Source of the DNA: Bacillus sp. V3B
Lineage (GTDB): Bacteria > Bacillota > Bacilli > Bacillales > Cytobacillaceae
DNA: 64,000 bases
Direction: 5' to 3'
Assembly: GCF_024494465.1 (NCBI RefSeq)
Contig: NZ_JAETXM010000001.1
Location: 124,001 to 188,000 of the forward strand
Below, in pieces: positions 11,317-22,126 of the stretch (positions are counted from its first letter, which is position 1; the number at the start of each line of letters is the position of its first letter). The translations under genes were made by a program, and so were the position numbers. The notes beneath the pieces are model-generated. The model saw only the letters and a list, made by a program, of their open reading frames with translations, searched no databases and was not told the DNA's origin.

Positions 11317-12723
11317 ATGATGGGAAAGTCAATTATCGATAAAGTCTGGGACAAGCATATCGTTCATCAAGAAGAGGGTAAGCCAGATTTACTATATATC
11401 GATTTACATTTAGTTCATGAAGTCACATCACCACAAGCCTTTTCAGGTCTTAGAATGAAGAACAGGAAGGTAAGACGACCTGACAAAACATTTGCAACAA
11501 TGGATCATAATGTTCCAACGAAAAATCGTTTTGTTATTAATGATAAAGTAGCTTTAAATCAAATGACGACATTAGAGAAAAATTGCCAAGAGTTTAATGT
11601 ACCTTTAGCTGGTCTTGAAAGCCCAGAACAAGGAATTGTTCATGTTATCGGTCCTGAACTTGGATTAACCCAGCCAGGAAAAACAATTGTTTGTGGTGAC
11701 AGCCATACATCAACACATGGTGCATTTGGTGCCCTTGCATTTGGAATTGGAACAAGTGAAGTTGAACACGTTTTGGCGACACAAACGCTTTGGCAATCAA
11801 AGCCTAAATCATTAAAGTTAGAAATTAATGGGCAATTATCAGAAGGAGTAACGTCTAAAGACGTCATCCTTTATGTTCTTTCTAAATATGGAATTAATTT
11901 TGGAACAGGGCATGTGATTGAGTTTTGTGGAGAAGTAATTCGGAATATGTCAATGGAAGAGCGAATGACCATCTGTAACATGTCAATTGAAGGTGGCGCA
12001 AAAGCAGGACTTATTGCACCAGATGAAACCACTTTCTCTTATGTAAAAGGGAAGAAATACGCGCCAGAGAATTTCGAACAAGCTGTCCAAGAATGGAAAG
12101 AACTTACATCTGATGAGGATGCCGTTTATGATACGGTTATTGAAATTGATGGAAGTGATATCGAACCAATGGTTAGTTGGGGAACGAATCCTTCTATGAC
12201 ATCTAAAGTGAGTGAAAGTATTCCTACTTTAGAGGATTGTGCAACAGATTCAGATCGTAAAGCTTTAGCAAGTGCCCTTCAATACATGGGATTAGAAGAA
12301 GGACAAGCGATTGAAGACATTGCGATTCAACATGTTTTCATCGGTTCTTGTACAAATTCTCGAATTGAAGACTTACGTGCTGCGGCAGAAGTGGCGAAAG
12401 GGAAAACCGTTGCAGCATCTGTTCGTGCACTAGTCGTACCAGGTTCACAACAAGTGAAAAAACAAGCAGAGCAAGAAGGATTAGATAAAATCTTTACGGA
12501 TGCAGGCTTTGAATGGCGAGATGCTGGCTGTAGTATGTGTTTAAGTATGAACAATGATGTTGTACCTGCTGGTGAACATTGTGCATCTACATCCAATCGT
12601 AATTTTGAAGGCAGACAAGGAACAGGATCAAGAACTCATTTAGTCAGCCCAGCAATGGCGGCAAATGCGGCTATATATGGTAGATTTGCGGACCTACGAA
12701 AAAGTTCAAAAGTAGTTCAATAA
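11317..12723 (+). CDS. leuC: 3-isopropylmalate dehydratase, large subunit
   Basis: Together with LeuD this aconitase-family enzyme isomerises 2- to 3-isopropylmalate using a [4Fe-4S] cluster. The 468 residues show the cluster cysteines in [12 protein letters not shown] and [11 protein letters not shown], and the family motif [14 protein letters not shown]. Two ATG codons in tandem (11317, 11320) follow an AGGGGGG ribosome-binding site; the first is used here, matching the MM start of the B. subtilis protein. leuD follows after 14 bp. Confidence 0.96.
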   Translation: MMGKSIIDKVWDKHIVHQEEGKPDLLYIDLHLVHEVTSPQAFSGLRMKNRKVRRPDKTFATMDHNVPTKNRFVINDKVALNQMTTLEKNCQEFNVPLAGLESPEQGIVHVIGPELGLTQPGKTIVCGDSHTSTHGAFGALAFGIGTSEVEHVLATQTLWQSKPKSLKLEINGQLSEGVTSKDVILYVLSKYGINFGTGHVIEFCGEVIRNMSMEERMTICNMSIEGGAKAGLIAPDETTFSYVKGKKYAPENFEQAVQEWKELTSDEDAVYDTVIEIDGSDIEPMVSWGTNPSMTSKVSESIPTLEDCATDSDRKALASALQYMGLEEGQAIEDIAIQHVFIGSCTNSRIEDLRAAAEVAKGKTVAASVRALVVPGSQQVKKQAEQEGLDKIFTDAGFEWRDAGCSMCLSMNNDVVPAGEHCASTSNRNFEGRQGTGSRTHLVSPAMAANAAIYGRFADLRKSSKVVQ

Positions 12724-12737
12724 GGGGGGAAATCAAC

Positions 12738-13331
12738 ATGAGTGGTTTTACAACACTAACAGGAAAAACGGTTGCCCTTGATCGGGTGAACGTAGATACA
12801 GATCAAATTATTCCAAAACAATTTTTAAAACGTATTGAAAAAACAGGGTTTGGACAATTTTTATTTTACGGATGGCGTTACCTTGAAGATGATAAGCTAA
12901 ATCCTGAATTTGAATTGAATCAACCTGAAAATCAAGGTGCATCGATCTTAGTAGCTAATGAAAACTTTGGTTGTGGTTCATCTCGTGAGCATGCTCCATG
13001 GGCATTACTAGATTACGGATTTAAGGTTGTTATTGCTCCTTCTTTTGCAGACATTTTTTATCAAAACTGTTTAAAAAATGGTATCGTACCGATCAGGCTT
13101 GAAAAGGAAAAAGTGGAATACTTGCTTAGTGCTGCAAAAAAACAACCGTATGAGTTGACCGTTAATATTGAAGAAGAGATTGTTTCAGATAGTCAAGGCT
13201 TCAAAGCATCATTTCCTATCAGTGATTATTGGAAAAAAATGCTTGTTAATGGTTGGGATGAAATTGAGATTACTCTTCAACTTGATGAGGCCATTTCCAA
13301 ATATGAACAAGAGAAAGCATCTGTAAAGTAA
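12738..13331 (+). CDS. leuD: 3-isopropylmalate dehydratase, small subunit
   Basis: The swivel-domain subunit of isopropylmalate isomerase, 197 residues. The motif NFGCGSSREHAPWAL near residues 75-90 is the characteristic substrate-binding signature, and DTDQIIPKQFL is in the N-terminal part. It is the last gene of the ilv-leu operon and is followed by a strong terminator. Confidence 0.96.
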   Translation: MSGFTTLTGKTVALDRVNVDTDQIIPKQFLKRIEKTGFGQFLFYGWRYLEDDKLNPEFELNQPENQGASILVANENFGCGSSREHAPWALLDYGFKVVIAPSFADIFYQNCLKNGIVPIRLEKEKVEYLLSAAKKQPYELTVNIEEEIVSDSQGFKASFPISDYWKKMLVNGWDEIEITLQLDEAISKYEQEKASVK

Positions 13332-13336
13332 ACATA

Positions 13337-13369
13337 TAAAAAGCCACAGTCTATTCTGTGGTTTTTTTT
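13337..13369 (+). terminator. Terminator of the ilv-leu operon
   Basis: CCACAG (13344-13349) pairs with CTGTGG (13356-13361), extended by A/T arms and followed by eight T. Confidence 0.9.
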
Positions 13370-13447
13370 CCTTTTACCGATAAAAAGTTTACTTTGCTTT
13401 TTTTCTTATGCTACACTTAGCTCAATGAATACATAAGGCGGATAAGT

Positions 13448-14476
13448 ATGGATAATGGAAAACCGTTAAAAAAAGATGATAATATTATTTATTTTCCTGG
13501 TTTAGAAAAAAGGCTGTTGGAAAAAGGTTTGGAAAATTTGCATCGAAAGAATTATGATGAAGCGATTCCTCTATTAGAATCGGCAATTGACTTAGAGCCT
13601 ATGAATAACGATAGTCATGTAGGTCTGTTACTTGCTTATTTTGATGCTGGAATGGTCGAACATGCTATGAATTTAGCAAAAGAAATGATACAAGATGGCA
13701 TTGGAAATGATTTTGAAACGATGAACATCTATATTATGCTTCTTGTACAGACACATAAGTATAGTGAAGTTGTGGCCATAATTGAGGAATTATTAAGTGA
13801 AAGTAATATTCCTGAAGAAAAGCTTGAACATTTTCAGAGGTTGCTCCAATTTAGTCAGAAAATGATTGACAATCAAATGGAAATGGAAATGAAGAAAACA
13901 ACGATTGCTGAGTGGACAGGGCAGGAGCTTAATCTTTTTGACTATCAAGATCCTCAAGCGCAAATGGTATTGGCAGCCGATCTTAACCACCTCAATATTC
14001 AACCATATCTTGAGGAAATGGCGGAATATCTGCAATCTAAAGAGGGAGACCCGTTTTTTAAAACATTGATATTAAATGTTTTGAAGGAACATCAACATCA
14101 TAAACCGATCGAAATTCAAAAATTTGGTAAGGAAATAACCATTATTCCAGAACAGCTTCACCCTGTAACCAAAGATCCTCAATTAATGAGGATTATAGAA
14201 GTGATTGGAGAGAAGCTTGAACACGAGGATCCTGTTCTTTACGGAAATATTAAATCATTAGTGGAAAGACAGTTTTTCTTCATCTATCCGTTTCCTTTAG
14301 ACTCTTTAGCTATATCAGCATGGGCAGCTGCATTTCATGCATTAGGAAATGAATATTTTGGAAATACTCATACTAAGAGTGAATTACTAGGAGAATATCA
14401 AGTGGTAGAAGCGGATATGAATAAGGCAGATTCATTTATTAGAATGATTGAAGAAATTTCTTATCGTAATCTGTAG
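13448..14476 (+). CDS. ysoA: TPR-repeat protein, YsoA-like
   Basis: A 342-residue soluble protein without a signal peptide. Tetratricopeptide-like helices are clear in the first 130 residues (LEKGLENLHRKNYDEAIPLL, then LEPMNNDSHVGLLLAYFDAG). The C-terminal part is helical and lacks other recognised motifs. Its place between leuD and tig matches B. subtilis ysoA, whose function is unknown. The start has an AAGGCGG site. It is probably an independent unit, since a terminator precedes it and a promoter follows it. Confidence 0.75.
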   Translation: MDNGKPLKKDDNIIYFPGLEKRLLEKGLENLHRKNYDEAIPLLESAIDLEPMNNDSHVGLLLAYFDAGMVEHAMNLAKEMIQDGIGNDFETMNIYIMLLVQTHKYSEVVAIIEELLSESNIPEEKLEHFQRLLQFSQKMIDNQMEMEMKKTTIAEWTGQELNLFDYQDPQAQMVLAADLNHLNIQPYLEEMAEYLQSKEGDPFFKTLILNVLKEHQHHKPIEIQKFGKEITIIPEQLHPVTKDPQLMRIIEVIGEKLEHEDPVLYGNIKSLVERQFFFIYPFPLDSLAISAWAAAFHALGNEYFGNTHTKSELLGEYQVVEADMNKADSFIRMIEEISYRNL

Positions 14477-14484
14477 CTTGTCTG

Positions 14485-14512
14485 TTGAAACGGTGACAAC
14501 GTGTGTTATAAT
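14485..14512 (+). promoter_or_regulatory. Sigma-A promoter of tig
   Basis: TTGAAA (14485-14490) and TATAAT (14507-14512) are separated by 16 bp, about 120 bp before the tig start codon. Confidence 0.65.
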
Positions 14513-14630
14513 GTAGTGGTCGCTTTGTGAAAAAATGTATTACAATTAGAATATGATTATAAGATCAATCATATTCATATCATTTCGTTAGTGAATGTAA
14601 ATGAAATAGATTGCTGGAGGGAAATATAGT

Positions 14631-15926
14631 ATGTCTGCAAAGTTTGAGAAGTTAGAAGGGAACCAAGGGGTTCTTACAGTTGAAGTAGATGCAGAAACGG
14701 TTAGCGAAAGCTTAGATTCTGCTTACAAAAAAGTAGTTAAGCAAATAAATGTACCAGGTTTCCGTAAAGGGAAAATGCCTCGTCCGTTGTTTGAACAACG
14801 TTTTGGTGTTGAATCACTTTATCAAGATGCGATTGATTTAATGCTTCCAGAAGCATATACATCAGCAATCGAAGAAACAGGAATTGAGCCTGTTGATCGT
14901 CCTGAAATTGATGTAGAGCAAATTGAAAAAGGGAAATCTTTTATTTTCACAGCAAAGGTTACTGTAAAACCTGAAGTGAAACTTGGAGAATACAAAGGTC
15001 TTGAAGTTGAAGAATTTGATACATCTGTTACAGATGAAGACGTTGACAACGAAATCAAAGGACTTCAAGAGAAACAAGCTGAGCTTGTGGTAAAAGAAGA
15101 AGGACAAGCAGAAAATGGCGATACAGTAGTAATGGACTTTGAAGGCTTTGTTGATGGTGAAGCATTTGAAGGTGGAAAGGCTGAAAACTATTCTCTTGAA
15201 CTTGGTTCAGGTCAATTCATTCCAGGTTTTGAAGAGCAATTAGTAGGTCTTGCAGTAGGAGAATCTAAAGATGTAGAAGTTTCATTCCCAGAAGAATATC
15301 ATGCTGCAGAATTAGCTGGAAAGCCTGCTTTATTCAAAGTGACTCTTCATGAAATCAAAGGAAAAGAGCTTCCTGAATTAGATGATGAATTTGCAAAAGA
15401 TGTAGATGAGGAAGTAGAAACTTTAGACGCATTGAAAGAAAAAATCAAATCTCGTCTAGAGCATGATAAAAAACATCAAGGAGAGCATCATACGCAAGAT
15501 ACACTTGTTGCAGCAGCTACTGCGAACGCTGAAATTGATGTACCATCAATCATGATCGACAATGAAGTGGATCGTATGTTGCAAGAATTTGAACAACGTT
15601 TACAAATGCAAGGAATGAACCTTGAACTTTATTTCCAATTCTCTGGTCAAAATGAAGAAGCATTACGTGATCAAATGAAAGTAGAAGCAGATCAACGTGT
15701 TCGAGGTAGTCTAACACTTGAAGCAATTGGTAAAGCTGAAAACATTGAAGTAACTGATGAAGAAGTAGATGCAGAATTAGAAAAAATGGCTGCTACTTAC
15801 AATATGACAGTTGAAAATATTAAAGCTGCACTTGGAAATTTAGATAGTATTAGATCTGATATCCAAGCTAGAAATACAGTTCAATTCTTAGTTGAAAACA
15901 GTAAAACAGTTGAAAAACAGGCTTAA
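14631..15926 (+). CDS. tig: Trigger factor (ribosome-associated chaperone and prolyl isomerase)
   Basis: Trigger factor binds ribosomal protein L23 at the exit tunnel and shields nascent chains. The 431 residues show the N-terminal ribosome-binding signature [11 protein letters not shown] (about residues 43-53), a central FKBP-type PPIase domain (about 160-245, with [20 protein letters not shown]) and a helical C-terminal chaperone domain. The ATG follows a CTGGAGGG site. It is monocistronic: a promoter lies upstream and a terminator downstream. Confidence 0.96.
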   Translation: MSAKFEKLEGNQGVLTVEVDAETVSESLDSAYKKVVKQINVPGFRKGKMPRPLFEQRFGVESLYQDAIDLMLPEAYTSAIEETGIEPVDRPEIDVEQIEKGKSFIFTAKVTVKPEVKLGEYKGLEVEEFDTSVTDEDVDNEIKGLQEKQAELVVKEEGQAENGDTVVMDFEGFVDGEAFEGGKAENYSLELGSGQFIPGFEEQLVGLAVGESKDVEVSFPEEYHAAELAGKPALFKVTLHEIKGKELPELDDEFAKDVDEEVETLDALKEKIKSRLEHDKKHQGEHHTQDTLVAAATANAEIDVPSIMIDNEVDRMLQEFEQRLQMQGMNLELYFQFSGQNEEALRDQMKVEADQRVRGSLTLEAIGKAENIEVTDEEVDAELEKMAATYNMTVENIKAALGNLDSIRSDIQARNTVQFLVENSKTVEKQA

Positions 15927-15973
15927 TTTTCTTAAAAAACCAAGCTCAATAGGTTAAAAAAGAAAAATATTAA

Positions 15974-16008
15974 AAAAACAAGGTGCGATTTGATCGTACC
16001 TTGTTTTA
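15974..16008 (+). terminator. Terminator of tig
   Basis: AACAAGGTGCGAT pairs with ATCGTACCTTGTT (one G-T pair) and is followed by T residues. Confidence 0.85.
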
Positions 16009-16168
16009 TATAATGGTAAAATCACATATAATAGATAAAAGTAAGTAATTTTGTAATAAAAGGTTTTATTTTGAGAATATCAGGAATATCAATAGTACAT
16101 ATAAGCATTTAAATTTGATCATTATTGATTTAATGGTTATGCTAGTAAAATACATATATGAAAACTGG

Positions 16169-16291
16169 ATCACACGCAGTATAAATTTTTTAATTAACTC
16201 AGGTTCTTGTAAGAGTTATTATTTCCTGTATATTCACAAAATGTGTTACAATTCAATACATAGTTTTAACATCTTACTAACTGCGTGTGAT
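16169..16291 (+). repeat. 12-bp perfect inverted repeat enclosing the likely clpX promoter region
   Basis: ATCACACGCAGT (16169-16180) and its exact reverse complement (16280-16291) flank 99 bp. Inside is a plausible promoter, TTGTAA (16207-16212), 16 bp, TATATT (16229-16234). No CtsR heptad repeat or CIRCE element is visible. The 412-bp tig-clpX gap holds nothing else clear apart from the tig terminator. Confidence 0.5.
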
Positions 16292-16338
16292 TCGCATTTG
16301 TTATAGATTAGATAAAGTTCATTTAAGGGGTGAAAAGA

Positions 16339-17604
16339 TTGTTTAAATTTAATGACGAAAAGGGACAATTGAAGTGCTCTTTCTGTGGGAAAACACAGGA
16401 ACAAGTTCGAAAATTAGTTGCTGGGCCAGGTGTTTATATTTGTGATGAATGTATTGAACTTTGCACTGAAATTGTCGAAGAAGAATTAGGAACTGAAGAG
16501 GAAATTGAATTTAAAGATGTACCTAAGCCATCAGAGATTCGTGAAATACTGGATGAGTATGTAATTGGACAAGATCAGGCAAAGAAATCATTGTCAGTGG
16601 CTGTATATAACCATTACAAACGAATTAATTCAAATAGTAAAATTGATGAAGTGGAGCTTGCGAAAAGTAATATTGCTATGATCGGACCGACTGGTAGTGG
16701 TAAAACGTTACTTGCTCAAACGTTAGCTCGTATTTTAAATGTTCCATTTGCTATTGCTGATGCTACTTCACTAACAGAAGCTGGATATGTTGGAGAGGAT
16801 GTAGAAAATATTCTTCTTAAGCTTATTCAAGCGGCAGATTATGATGTAGAAAAGGCTGAAAAAGGAATTATTTATATTGATGAAATCGATAAAGTGGCTC
16901 GTAAGTCGGAAAATCCATCGATTACAAGGGATGTATCTGGTGAAGGTGTACAGCAAGCATTGCTGAAAATTCTTGAAGGAACGGTAGCAAGTGTTCCTCC
17001 ACAAGGTGGCAGAAAGCATCCACATCAAGAATTCATTCAAATCGATACAACGAATATCCTATTTATTTGTGGTGGTGCGTTTGATGGAATTGAAACGATC
17101 ATTAAACGTCGACTTGGTCAAAAAGTCATTGGATTTGGCTCTGACTTAAAAGAACAAGAAGTTGAGAAAAAAGATCTTCTATCTAAAGTTTTACCAGAAG
17201 ACTTATTGCGTTTTGGTCTTATTCCAGAGTTTATTGGACGTTTACCAATTATTGCTAGTCTTTCACAACTTGATGAAGATGCATTAATTGAAATCCTAAC
17301 AAAGCCGAAAAACGCACTAGTGAAGCAGTATCAAAAAATGCTTGAACTTGATGATGTAGAACTTGAGTTTGAGGATGGGGCTTTGAGTGAAATTGCTAAG
17401 CAGGCCATTGAAAGAAAAACGGGTGCACGTGGATTGCGATCCATTATTGAAGGCATCATGCTAGATGTGATGTATGATCTTCCTTCAAGGGATGATATTT
17501 CCAAGTGTATTATTACAGGTGAAACGGTTACGAATAAGATGGAACCAAGACTGGTCCTTACAGATGGAACGATTGAGGATGCAAAAAGAAAAACATCTGC
17601 TTAA
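16339..17604 (+). CDS. clpX: ATP-dependent Clp protease, ATP-binding subunit ClpX
   Basis: This AAA+ unfoldase feeds substrates to ClpP. The start is set at a TTG, 9 bases after an in-frame GTG, because it gives the invariant N-terminus [18 protein letters not shown] and leaves an AAGGGG site at good spacing; that is 421 residues. Visible motifs are the zinc-binding domain (Cys13, Cys16 and CDECIELC), Walker A GPTGSGKT (about 116-123), the pore loop GYVG, Walker B IIYIDEID and the ClpP-docking loop IGFGSD. A perfect-palindrome terminator follows. Confidence 0.95.
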   Translation: MFKFNDEKGQLKCSFCGKTQEQVRKLVAGPGVYICDECIELCTEIVEEELGTEEEIEFKDVPKPSEIREILDEYVIGQDQAKKSLSVAVYNHYKRINSNSKIDEVELAKSNIAMIGPTGSGKTLLAQTLARILNVPFAIADATSLTEAGYVGEDVENILLKLIQAADYDVEKAEKGIIYIDEIDKVARKSENPSITRDVSGEGVQQALLKILEGTVASVPPQGGRKHPHQEFIQIDTTNILFICGGAFDGIETIIKRRLGQKVIGFGSDLKEQEVEKKDLLSKVLPEDLLRFGLIPEFIGRLPIIASLSQLDEDALIEILTKPKNALVKQYQKMLELDDVELEFEDGALSEIAKQAIERKTGARGLRSIIEGIMLDVMYDLPSRDDISKCIITGETVTNKMEPRLVLTDGTIEDAKRKTSA

Positions 17605-17606
17605 TG

Positions 17607-17644
17607 AAAAAATAGCCAAACCGCATGCGGTTTGGCTATTTTTT
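17607..17644 (+). terminator. Terminator after clpX
   Basis: A 38-nt perfect palindrome centred on GCATGC, with A6 on the left and T6 on the right, so it can act in both directions. Confidence 0.92.
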
Positions 17645-17746
17645 AGTGAAAAGTATAACTTTTTAAAGACAGATAATTGTTTAGTTGTGAGTGTCTATCT
17701 GTGACTAGGACGCTTAGGCTTTTCTGTTTTCCACAGTAGAAAGTTT

Positions 17747-17776
17747 GTTTATTCCTGCTTAGTCAAGGAAATACTA
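17747..17776 (+). promoter_or_regulatory. Sigma-F promoter of lonB
   Basis: GTTTA (17747-17751), exactly 15 bp, then GGAAATACTA (17767-17776) matches the sigma-F consensus GYWTA-N15-GGNRANANTW at every defined position. B. subtilis lonB is a known forespore (sigma-F) gene. Confidence 0.8.
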
Positions 17777-17817
17777 GCAATAATATCAACTAGTATTAAT
17801 TTGCAGGAGGGAATTTA

Positions 17818-19485
17818 ATGAGTTGGACGAGTATTGTCTTGTTTATACAATTATTTTTTGGAGTTGTGATTGGTCTATATTTTTGGAATTTATTAAAGAA
17901 CCAGCGTACTCAAAAGGTATCCATTGATCGTGAATCGAAAAAGGACATGGATCACTTGAAAAAGTTACGAGATATTTCTTTAAGTGAACCATTATCTGAA
18001 AAGGTTCGACCGGCAGACTTTCGTGATATTGTTGGGCAGGAAGACGGTATAAAGTCCTTAAAAGCTGCATTATGCGGTCCAAATCCACAACATGTCATTA
18101 TTTATGGTCCTCCAGGGGTAGGGAAAACAGCAGCAGCTAGGCTTGTTCTAGAAGAAGCAAAAAAAAATCAAAAATCCCCTTTTCAGCCTTCTTCGGTGTT
18201 TGTTGAGCTTGATGCGACAACAGCAAGGTTTGATGAAAGAGGGATAGCCGATCCATTAATTGGGTCTGTTCATGATCCGATTTATCAAGGTGCAGGAGCA
18301 ATGGGACAAGCAGGAATCCCGCAGCCAAAGCAAGGGGCAGTGACAAACGCTCATGGTGGTGTTTTATTTATAGATGAAATAGGGGAATTGCATCCGATTC
18401 AAATGAATAAACTATTAAAGGTACTGGAAGATCGTAAAGTATTTTTAGAAAGTGCTTACTATAATGAGGAAAATACACAAATTCCAACTCATATCCATGA
18501 TATTTTTAAAAATGGACTACCAGCAGACTTTCGACTTATTGGTGCAACAACGAGAACACCAAATGAAATTCCACCCGCCATCCGTTCGCGTTGTATGGAG
18601 GTATTTTTTCGAGAATTGTCACAAGAGGAAATTGCTGTAATTGGGGGGAAAGCTGCTGAAAAGGTGAAATTAGATATTAGTGAGAAAGGTCTTTCCATCC
18701 TATCTTCCTATGCGCGAAATGGACGGGAAGCAGTCAATTTAATTCAACTATCTGCAGGGCTGGCCATTACAGAAGAGCGTTCTTACATAAAAGAGGATGA
18801 TTTAGAATGGGTTGTTCATTCAAGTCAACTTAGTCCAAGAATGGAACGAAAAGTGAATGCTAATTCAGCGATTGGTCTCGTTAATGGACTTGCAGTTCAC
18901 GGACCCAATACAGGTGCATTGCTTGAAATTGAAGTCACTGTCATGCCGACAAAAGGGAATGGCTCAATCAATATTACGGGGATTGTTGAAGAAGAAACAA
19001 TGGGTGACCGAAGCAAGTCGATTCGCCGTAAAAGTATGGCAAAGGGTTCAACTGAGAATGTCATTACTGTATTAAGAACATTAGGTGTTGCGGCAGATGA
19101 TTATGATATTCATGTGAATTTTCCTGGAGGAGTTCCGATTGATGGACCATCTGCTGGAATTGCGATGGCAACGGGCATATACTCAGCTATTTATCAATTA
19201 CCGATTGATAACAAAGTGGCCATGACCGGGGAAATTAGTATTCATGGAAATGTTAAACCGGTTGGTGGAGTGTATCCAAAAGTGAAGGCAGCTAAAAAAG
19301 CAGGTGTGAAAAAAGTGATCATTCCGAAAGAAAATATGCAATCCATTTTAAATGAAATTACCGATATAGAAATTGTGCCAGTTAGTCATATAAATGAAGT
19401 GTTTGACTTAGTATTCATAAAAGACTATACGTCTGGTGAAGCTTTAACTGCATCCATTGATTTATCAAAGAAGGAAAGTATTTAA
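17818..19485 (+). CDS. lonB: Lon-like ATP-dependent protease LonB (forespore type)
   Basis: A membrane-anchored Lon-type protease of 555 residues. It has one N-terminal transmembrane helix (about residues 5-24) in place of the long LonA substrate-binding domain. Walker A GPPGVGKT is near residues 98-105, Walker B is in VLFIDEIGEL, and the proteolytic dyad is Ser445 in GPSAG and Lys488 in the YPKVKAAKKAG region. In B. subtilis LonB is made in the forespore and localises to its membrane. The sigma-F promoter upstream and a GCAGGAGGG ribosome-binding site support the same control here. Confidence 0.94.
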   Translation: MSWTSIVLFIQLFFGVVIGLYFWNLLKNQRTQKVSIDRESKKDMDHLKKLRDISLSEPLSEKVRPADFRDIVGQEDGIKSLKAALCGPNPQHVIIYGPPGVGKTAAARLVLEEAKKNQKSPFQPSSVFVELDATTARFDERGIADPLIGSVHDPIYQGAGAMGQAGIPQPKQGAVTNAHGGVLFIDEIGELHPIQMNKLLKVLEDRKVFLESAYYNEENTQIPTHIHDIFKNGLPADFRLIGATTRTPNEIPPAIRSRCMEVFFRELSQEEIAVIGGKAAEKVKLDISEKGLSILSSYARNGREAVNLIQLSAGLAITEERSYIKEDDLEWVVHSSQLSPRMERKVNANSAIGLVNGLAVHGPNTGALLEIEVTVMPTKGNGSINITGIVEEETMGDRSKSIRRKSMAKGSTENVITVLRTLGVAADDYDIHVNFPGGVPIDGPSAGIAMATGIYSAIYQLPIDNKVAMTGEISIHGNVKPVGGVYPKVKAAKKAGVKKVIIPKENMQSILNEITDIEIVPVSHINEVFDLVFIKDYTSGEALTASIDLSKKESI

Positions 19486-19597
19486 TCCATTTCTATAATA
19501 AAAATGATGGACGAATGAGTATAAACGTACTCTCGGATTAGAGTGGTCGTCAGTAGGATATTAGAAAATTCTACTTGCAATAACCGTGGCTTTGGGA

Positions 19598-19651
19598 ACA
19601 TAATAAAGCTTCGATTTGTTGCAATAAGAGCAAATCGAAGCTTTATTATGT
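19598..19651 (+). terminator. Long perfect hairpin between lonB and lonA (probable terminator)
   Basis: A 21-bp perfect stem (arms 19598-19618 and 19631-19651) surrounds a 12-nt loop. There is no clean T run after the stem, though its outer part is AT-rich. The rest of the 313-bp gap holds the lonA promoter and nothing else clear. Confidence 0.6.
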
Positions 19652-19712
19652 AGAATATGACGTGGTGAAAACTTGTTCTAAGTAATCAAACAGGTCCAAA
19701 AAGCTTGCTAAT

Positions 19713-19741
19713 TAGACACGTTGGTATAAATAAGATAAAAT
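19713..19741 (+). promoter_or_regulatory. Sigma-A-type promoter of lonA
   Basis: TAGACA (19713-19718), 17 bp, TAAAAT (19736-19741); each hexamer has one mismatch to consensus. It lies about 60 bp before the start codon. Confidence 0.55.
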
Positions 19742-19798
19742 TGAGAAAAAGCAAATGTTAGTGATATATAGAAAATATGCATATGGAGGTGCAAGGTA

Positions 19799-22126
19799 AT
19801 GACGAATAATGAAGATATTATCGTCCCCCTGCTGCCGCTTCGTGGCTTGCTTGTCTATCCAACAATGGTACTACATTTAGATGTTGGTCGAGATAAATCT
19901 GTACAAGCTCTTGAAAAAGCAATGGTTGATGACCATCTCATTTTCTTAACAACCCAAAAGGATCTTTCTCTAGATGTACCATTGGAGGAAGATTTATATC
20001 ACATGGGGACCTTAACGAAAGTGAAGCAAATGTTAAAGCTTCCGAATGGAACGATTCGTGTGTTAATTGAAGGATTAAAAAGGGCGGAAATACGTGAATT
20101 TATAGATGAGCCAGATTACTTTTTAGTTCGTTTAAACACATATGAAGACGAGGAAACAATTGATGCCGAAGATCAAGCATTAATGAGAAAAATGCTTGAA
20201 TACTTTGAACAATACATAAAGGTCTCCAAAAAAATATCTGCTGAGACCTATTCATCTGTTAGTGATATTGAAGAACCAGGTCGAATGGCTGATATCATAG
20301 CCTCTCATTTACCGTTAAAACTAAAGGAAAAACAAGATATTTTAGAATTGGTTGATGTGAAAGATCGGATGAATCGTGTGATTGAAATCATCCATAATGA
20401 AAAAGAAGTATTAAGTTTAGAAAAGAAGATTGGACAGCGAGTTAAAAAATCGATGGAACGTACGCAAAAAGAATATTATTTGCGTGAACAAATGAAGGCG
20501 ATTCAAAAAGAACTTGGTGATAAAGATGGAAAGTCAGGAGAAGTAGGTGAACTGGCAGAAAAAATAGAAGAGTCGGGTATGCCAGAACATGTCAAACTCA
20601 CGGCATTGAAAGAATTGGACCGTTATGAAAAGGTTCCATCAAGCTCTGCTGAAAGTGCTGTTATTCGAAATTATATTGATTGGATCCTGTCGCTTCCATG
20701 GACAAAAGCAACAAAAGACGATATTAATATCGTGAAAGCTGAGCGGATTCTAAACCGGGATCATTATGGTTTAGAAAAAGTAAAAGAACGTGTGATTGAA
20801 TACTTGGCGGTGCAAAAGCTAACAAATTCATTGAAGGGTCCGATTCTTTGTCTTGCAGGTCCTCCAGGAGTAGGGAAAACCAGCCTTGCTCGTTCGGTTG
20901 CTACTTCATTAAATCGAAACTTTGTCCGGATCTCTCTTGGTGGGGTTCGTGATGAATCGGAAATTCGTGGTCACCGAAGAACCTATGTAGGTGCGATGCC
21001 TGGTCGGATTATTCAAGGGATGAAAAAGGCGGGAACAGTCAATCCTGTTTTTCTTTTAGATGAAATTGATAAAATGTCAGGTGATTTTCGTGGGGATCCC
21101 TCTTCTGCCATGTTAGAAGTACTTGATCCTGAGCAAAATCATAATTTTAGTGATCATTATATTGAAGAACCTTATGATCTTTCTAAAGTGATGTTTATTG
21201 CGACAGCGAATGATTTATCAACGATACCAGGGCCTTTACGTGATCGGATGGAAATTATTTCGATCGCTGGCTATACGGAAATGGAAAAGATTCATATTGC
21301 CAAAGATCATTTGTTGCCAAAGCAAATTGGGGAACATGGATTAACAAAAGCACAGTTGCAAATTCGTGATGAAGGGATACAACAAATTGTTCGCTTTTAT
21401 ACACGTGAAGCAGGCGTAAGGGGACTAGAGCGACAATTAGCAGGTATTTGTCGGAAAACAGCAAGAATTATTGTATCTGGTGAGAAGAAACGAGTCGTTA
21501 TTTCTGATCATAATGTTGAAGAGTTCCTTGGTAAAACAAGGTTTCATTATGGACAGGCAGAAACGGAAGATCAAATTGGTATAGCAACAGGTCTGGCGTA
21601 TACAACAGTTGGCGGTGATACGTTACAAATTGAAGTGTCTTTATCGCCTGGTAAAGGAAAGCTCGTCTTAACAGGTAAGCTTGGCGATGTCATGAAGGAA
21701 TCGGCTCAAGCTGCATTTAGTTATGTGCGTTCAAAGACAGAGGAACTTGGAATTGACTCCGAATTCTATGAGAAAAAAGATATCCATATTCACGTACCTG
21801 AAGGAGCAGTACCGAAAGATGGTCCTTCTGCAGGGATTACAATGGCAACGGCTCTTGTTTCTGCTTTGACTGGAACACCGATTCGGAAAGAAGTAGGAAT
21901 GACAGGAGAAATTACGCTCCGTGGAAGAGTATTGCCAATTGGTGGTTTAAAAGAAAAAACATTGAGTGCACATCGAGCTGGATTAACAACAATTATCTGT
22001 CCGAAGGAAAATGAAAAGGATTTAGATGATATCCCAGAAAGCGTTAGGGAAGAATTAGAATTTGTTCTTGTTTCCCACGTTGATGAAGTGTTGCAACATG
22101 CATTAAAAAGCGAGGGACAGGAATGA
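19799..22126 (+). CDS. lonA: ATP-dependent protease Lon (LonA)
   Basis: A cytoplasmic AAA+ serine protease that degrades damaged and regulatory proteins. The 775 residues comprise the N-terminal substrate-binding domain (about 8-200), a coiled region, the AAA+ domain with Walker A GPPGVGKT at 354-361 and Walker [10 protein letters not shown], and the C-terminal protease domain with Ser677 in KDGPSAG and Lys720 in GGLKEK. A TGGAGGTG ribosome-binding site precedes the ATG. Its stop overlaps the engB start by 4 bases. Confidence 0.96.
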   Translation: MTNNEDIIVPLLPLRGLLVYPTMVLHLDVGRDKSVQALEKAMVDDHLIFLTTQKDLSLDVPLEEDLYHMGTLTKVKQMLKLPNGTIRVLIEGLKRAEIREFIDEPDYFLVRLNTYEDEETIDAEDQALMRKMLEYFEQYIKVSKKISAETYSSVSDIEEPGRMADIIASHLPLKLKEKQDILELVDVKDRMNRVIEIIHNEKEVLSLEKKIGQRVKKSMERTQKEYYLREQMKAIQKELGDKDGKSGEVGELAEKIEESGMPEHVKLTALKELDRYEKVPSSSAESAVIRNYIDWILSLPWTKATKDDINIVKAERILNRDHYGLEKVKERVIEYLAVQKLTNSLKGPILCLAGPPGVGKTSLARSVATSLNRNFVRISLGGVRDESEIRGHRRTYVGAMPGRIIQGMKKAGTVNPVFLLDEIDKMSGDFRGDPSSAMLEVLDPEQNHNFSDHYIEEPYDLSKVMFIATANDLSTIPGPLRDRMEIISIAGYTEMEKIHIAKDHLLPKQIGEHGLTKAQLQIRDEGIQQIVRFYTREAGVRGLERQLAGICRKTARIIVSGEKKRVVISDHNVEEFLGKTRFHYGQAETEDQIGIATGLAYTTVGGDTLQIEVSLSPGKGKLVLTGKLGDVMKESAQAAFSYVRSKTEELGIDSEFYEKKDIHIHVPEGAVPKDGPSAGITMATALVSALTGTPIRKEVGMTGEITLRGRVLPIGGLKEKTLSAHRAGLTTIICPKENEKDLDDIPESVREELEFVLVSHVDEVLQHALKSEGQE

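Noticed and set aside
16115-16306. 63-residue open frame before clpX
   Set aside because: It runs through the clpX promoter region and the inverted repeat, with no ribosome-binding site and a product lacking any protein-like pattern.
19684-19700. Degenerate CtsR-like heptad repeat upstream of lonA
   Set aside because: AATCAAA-CAG-GTCCAAA differs from RGTCAAANANRGTCAAA at three positions, including core bases of the second half; too weak in AT-rich DNA.
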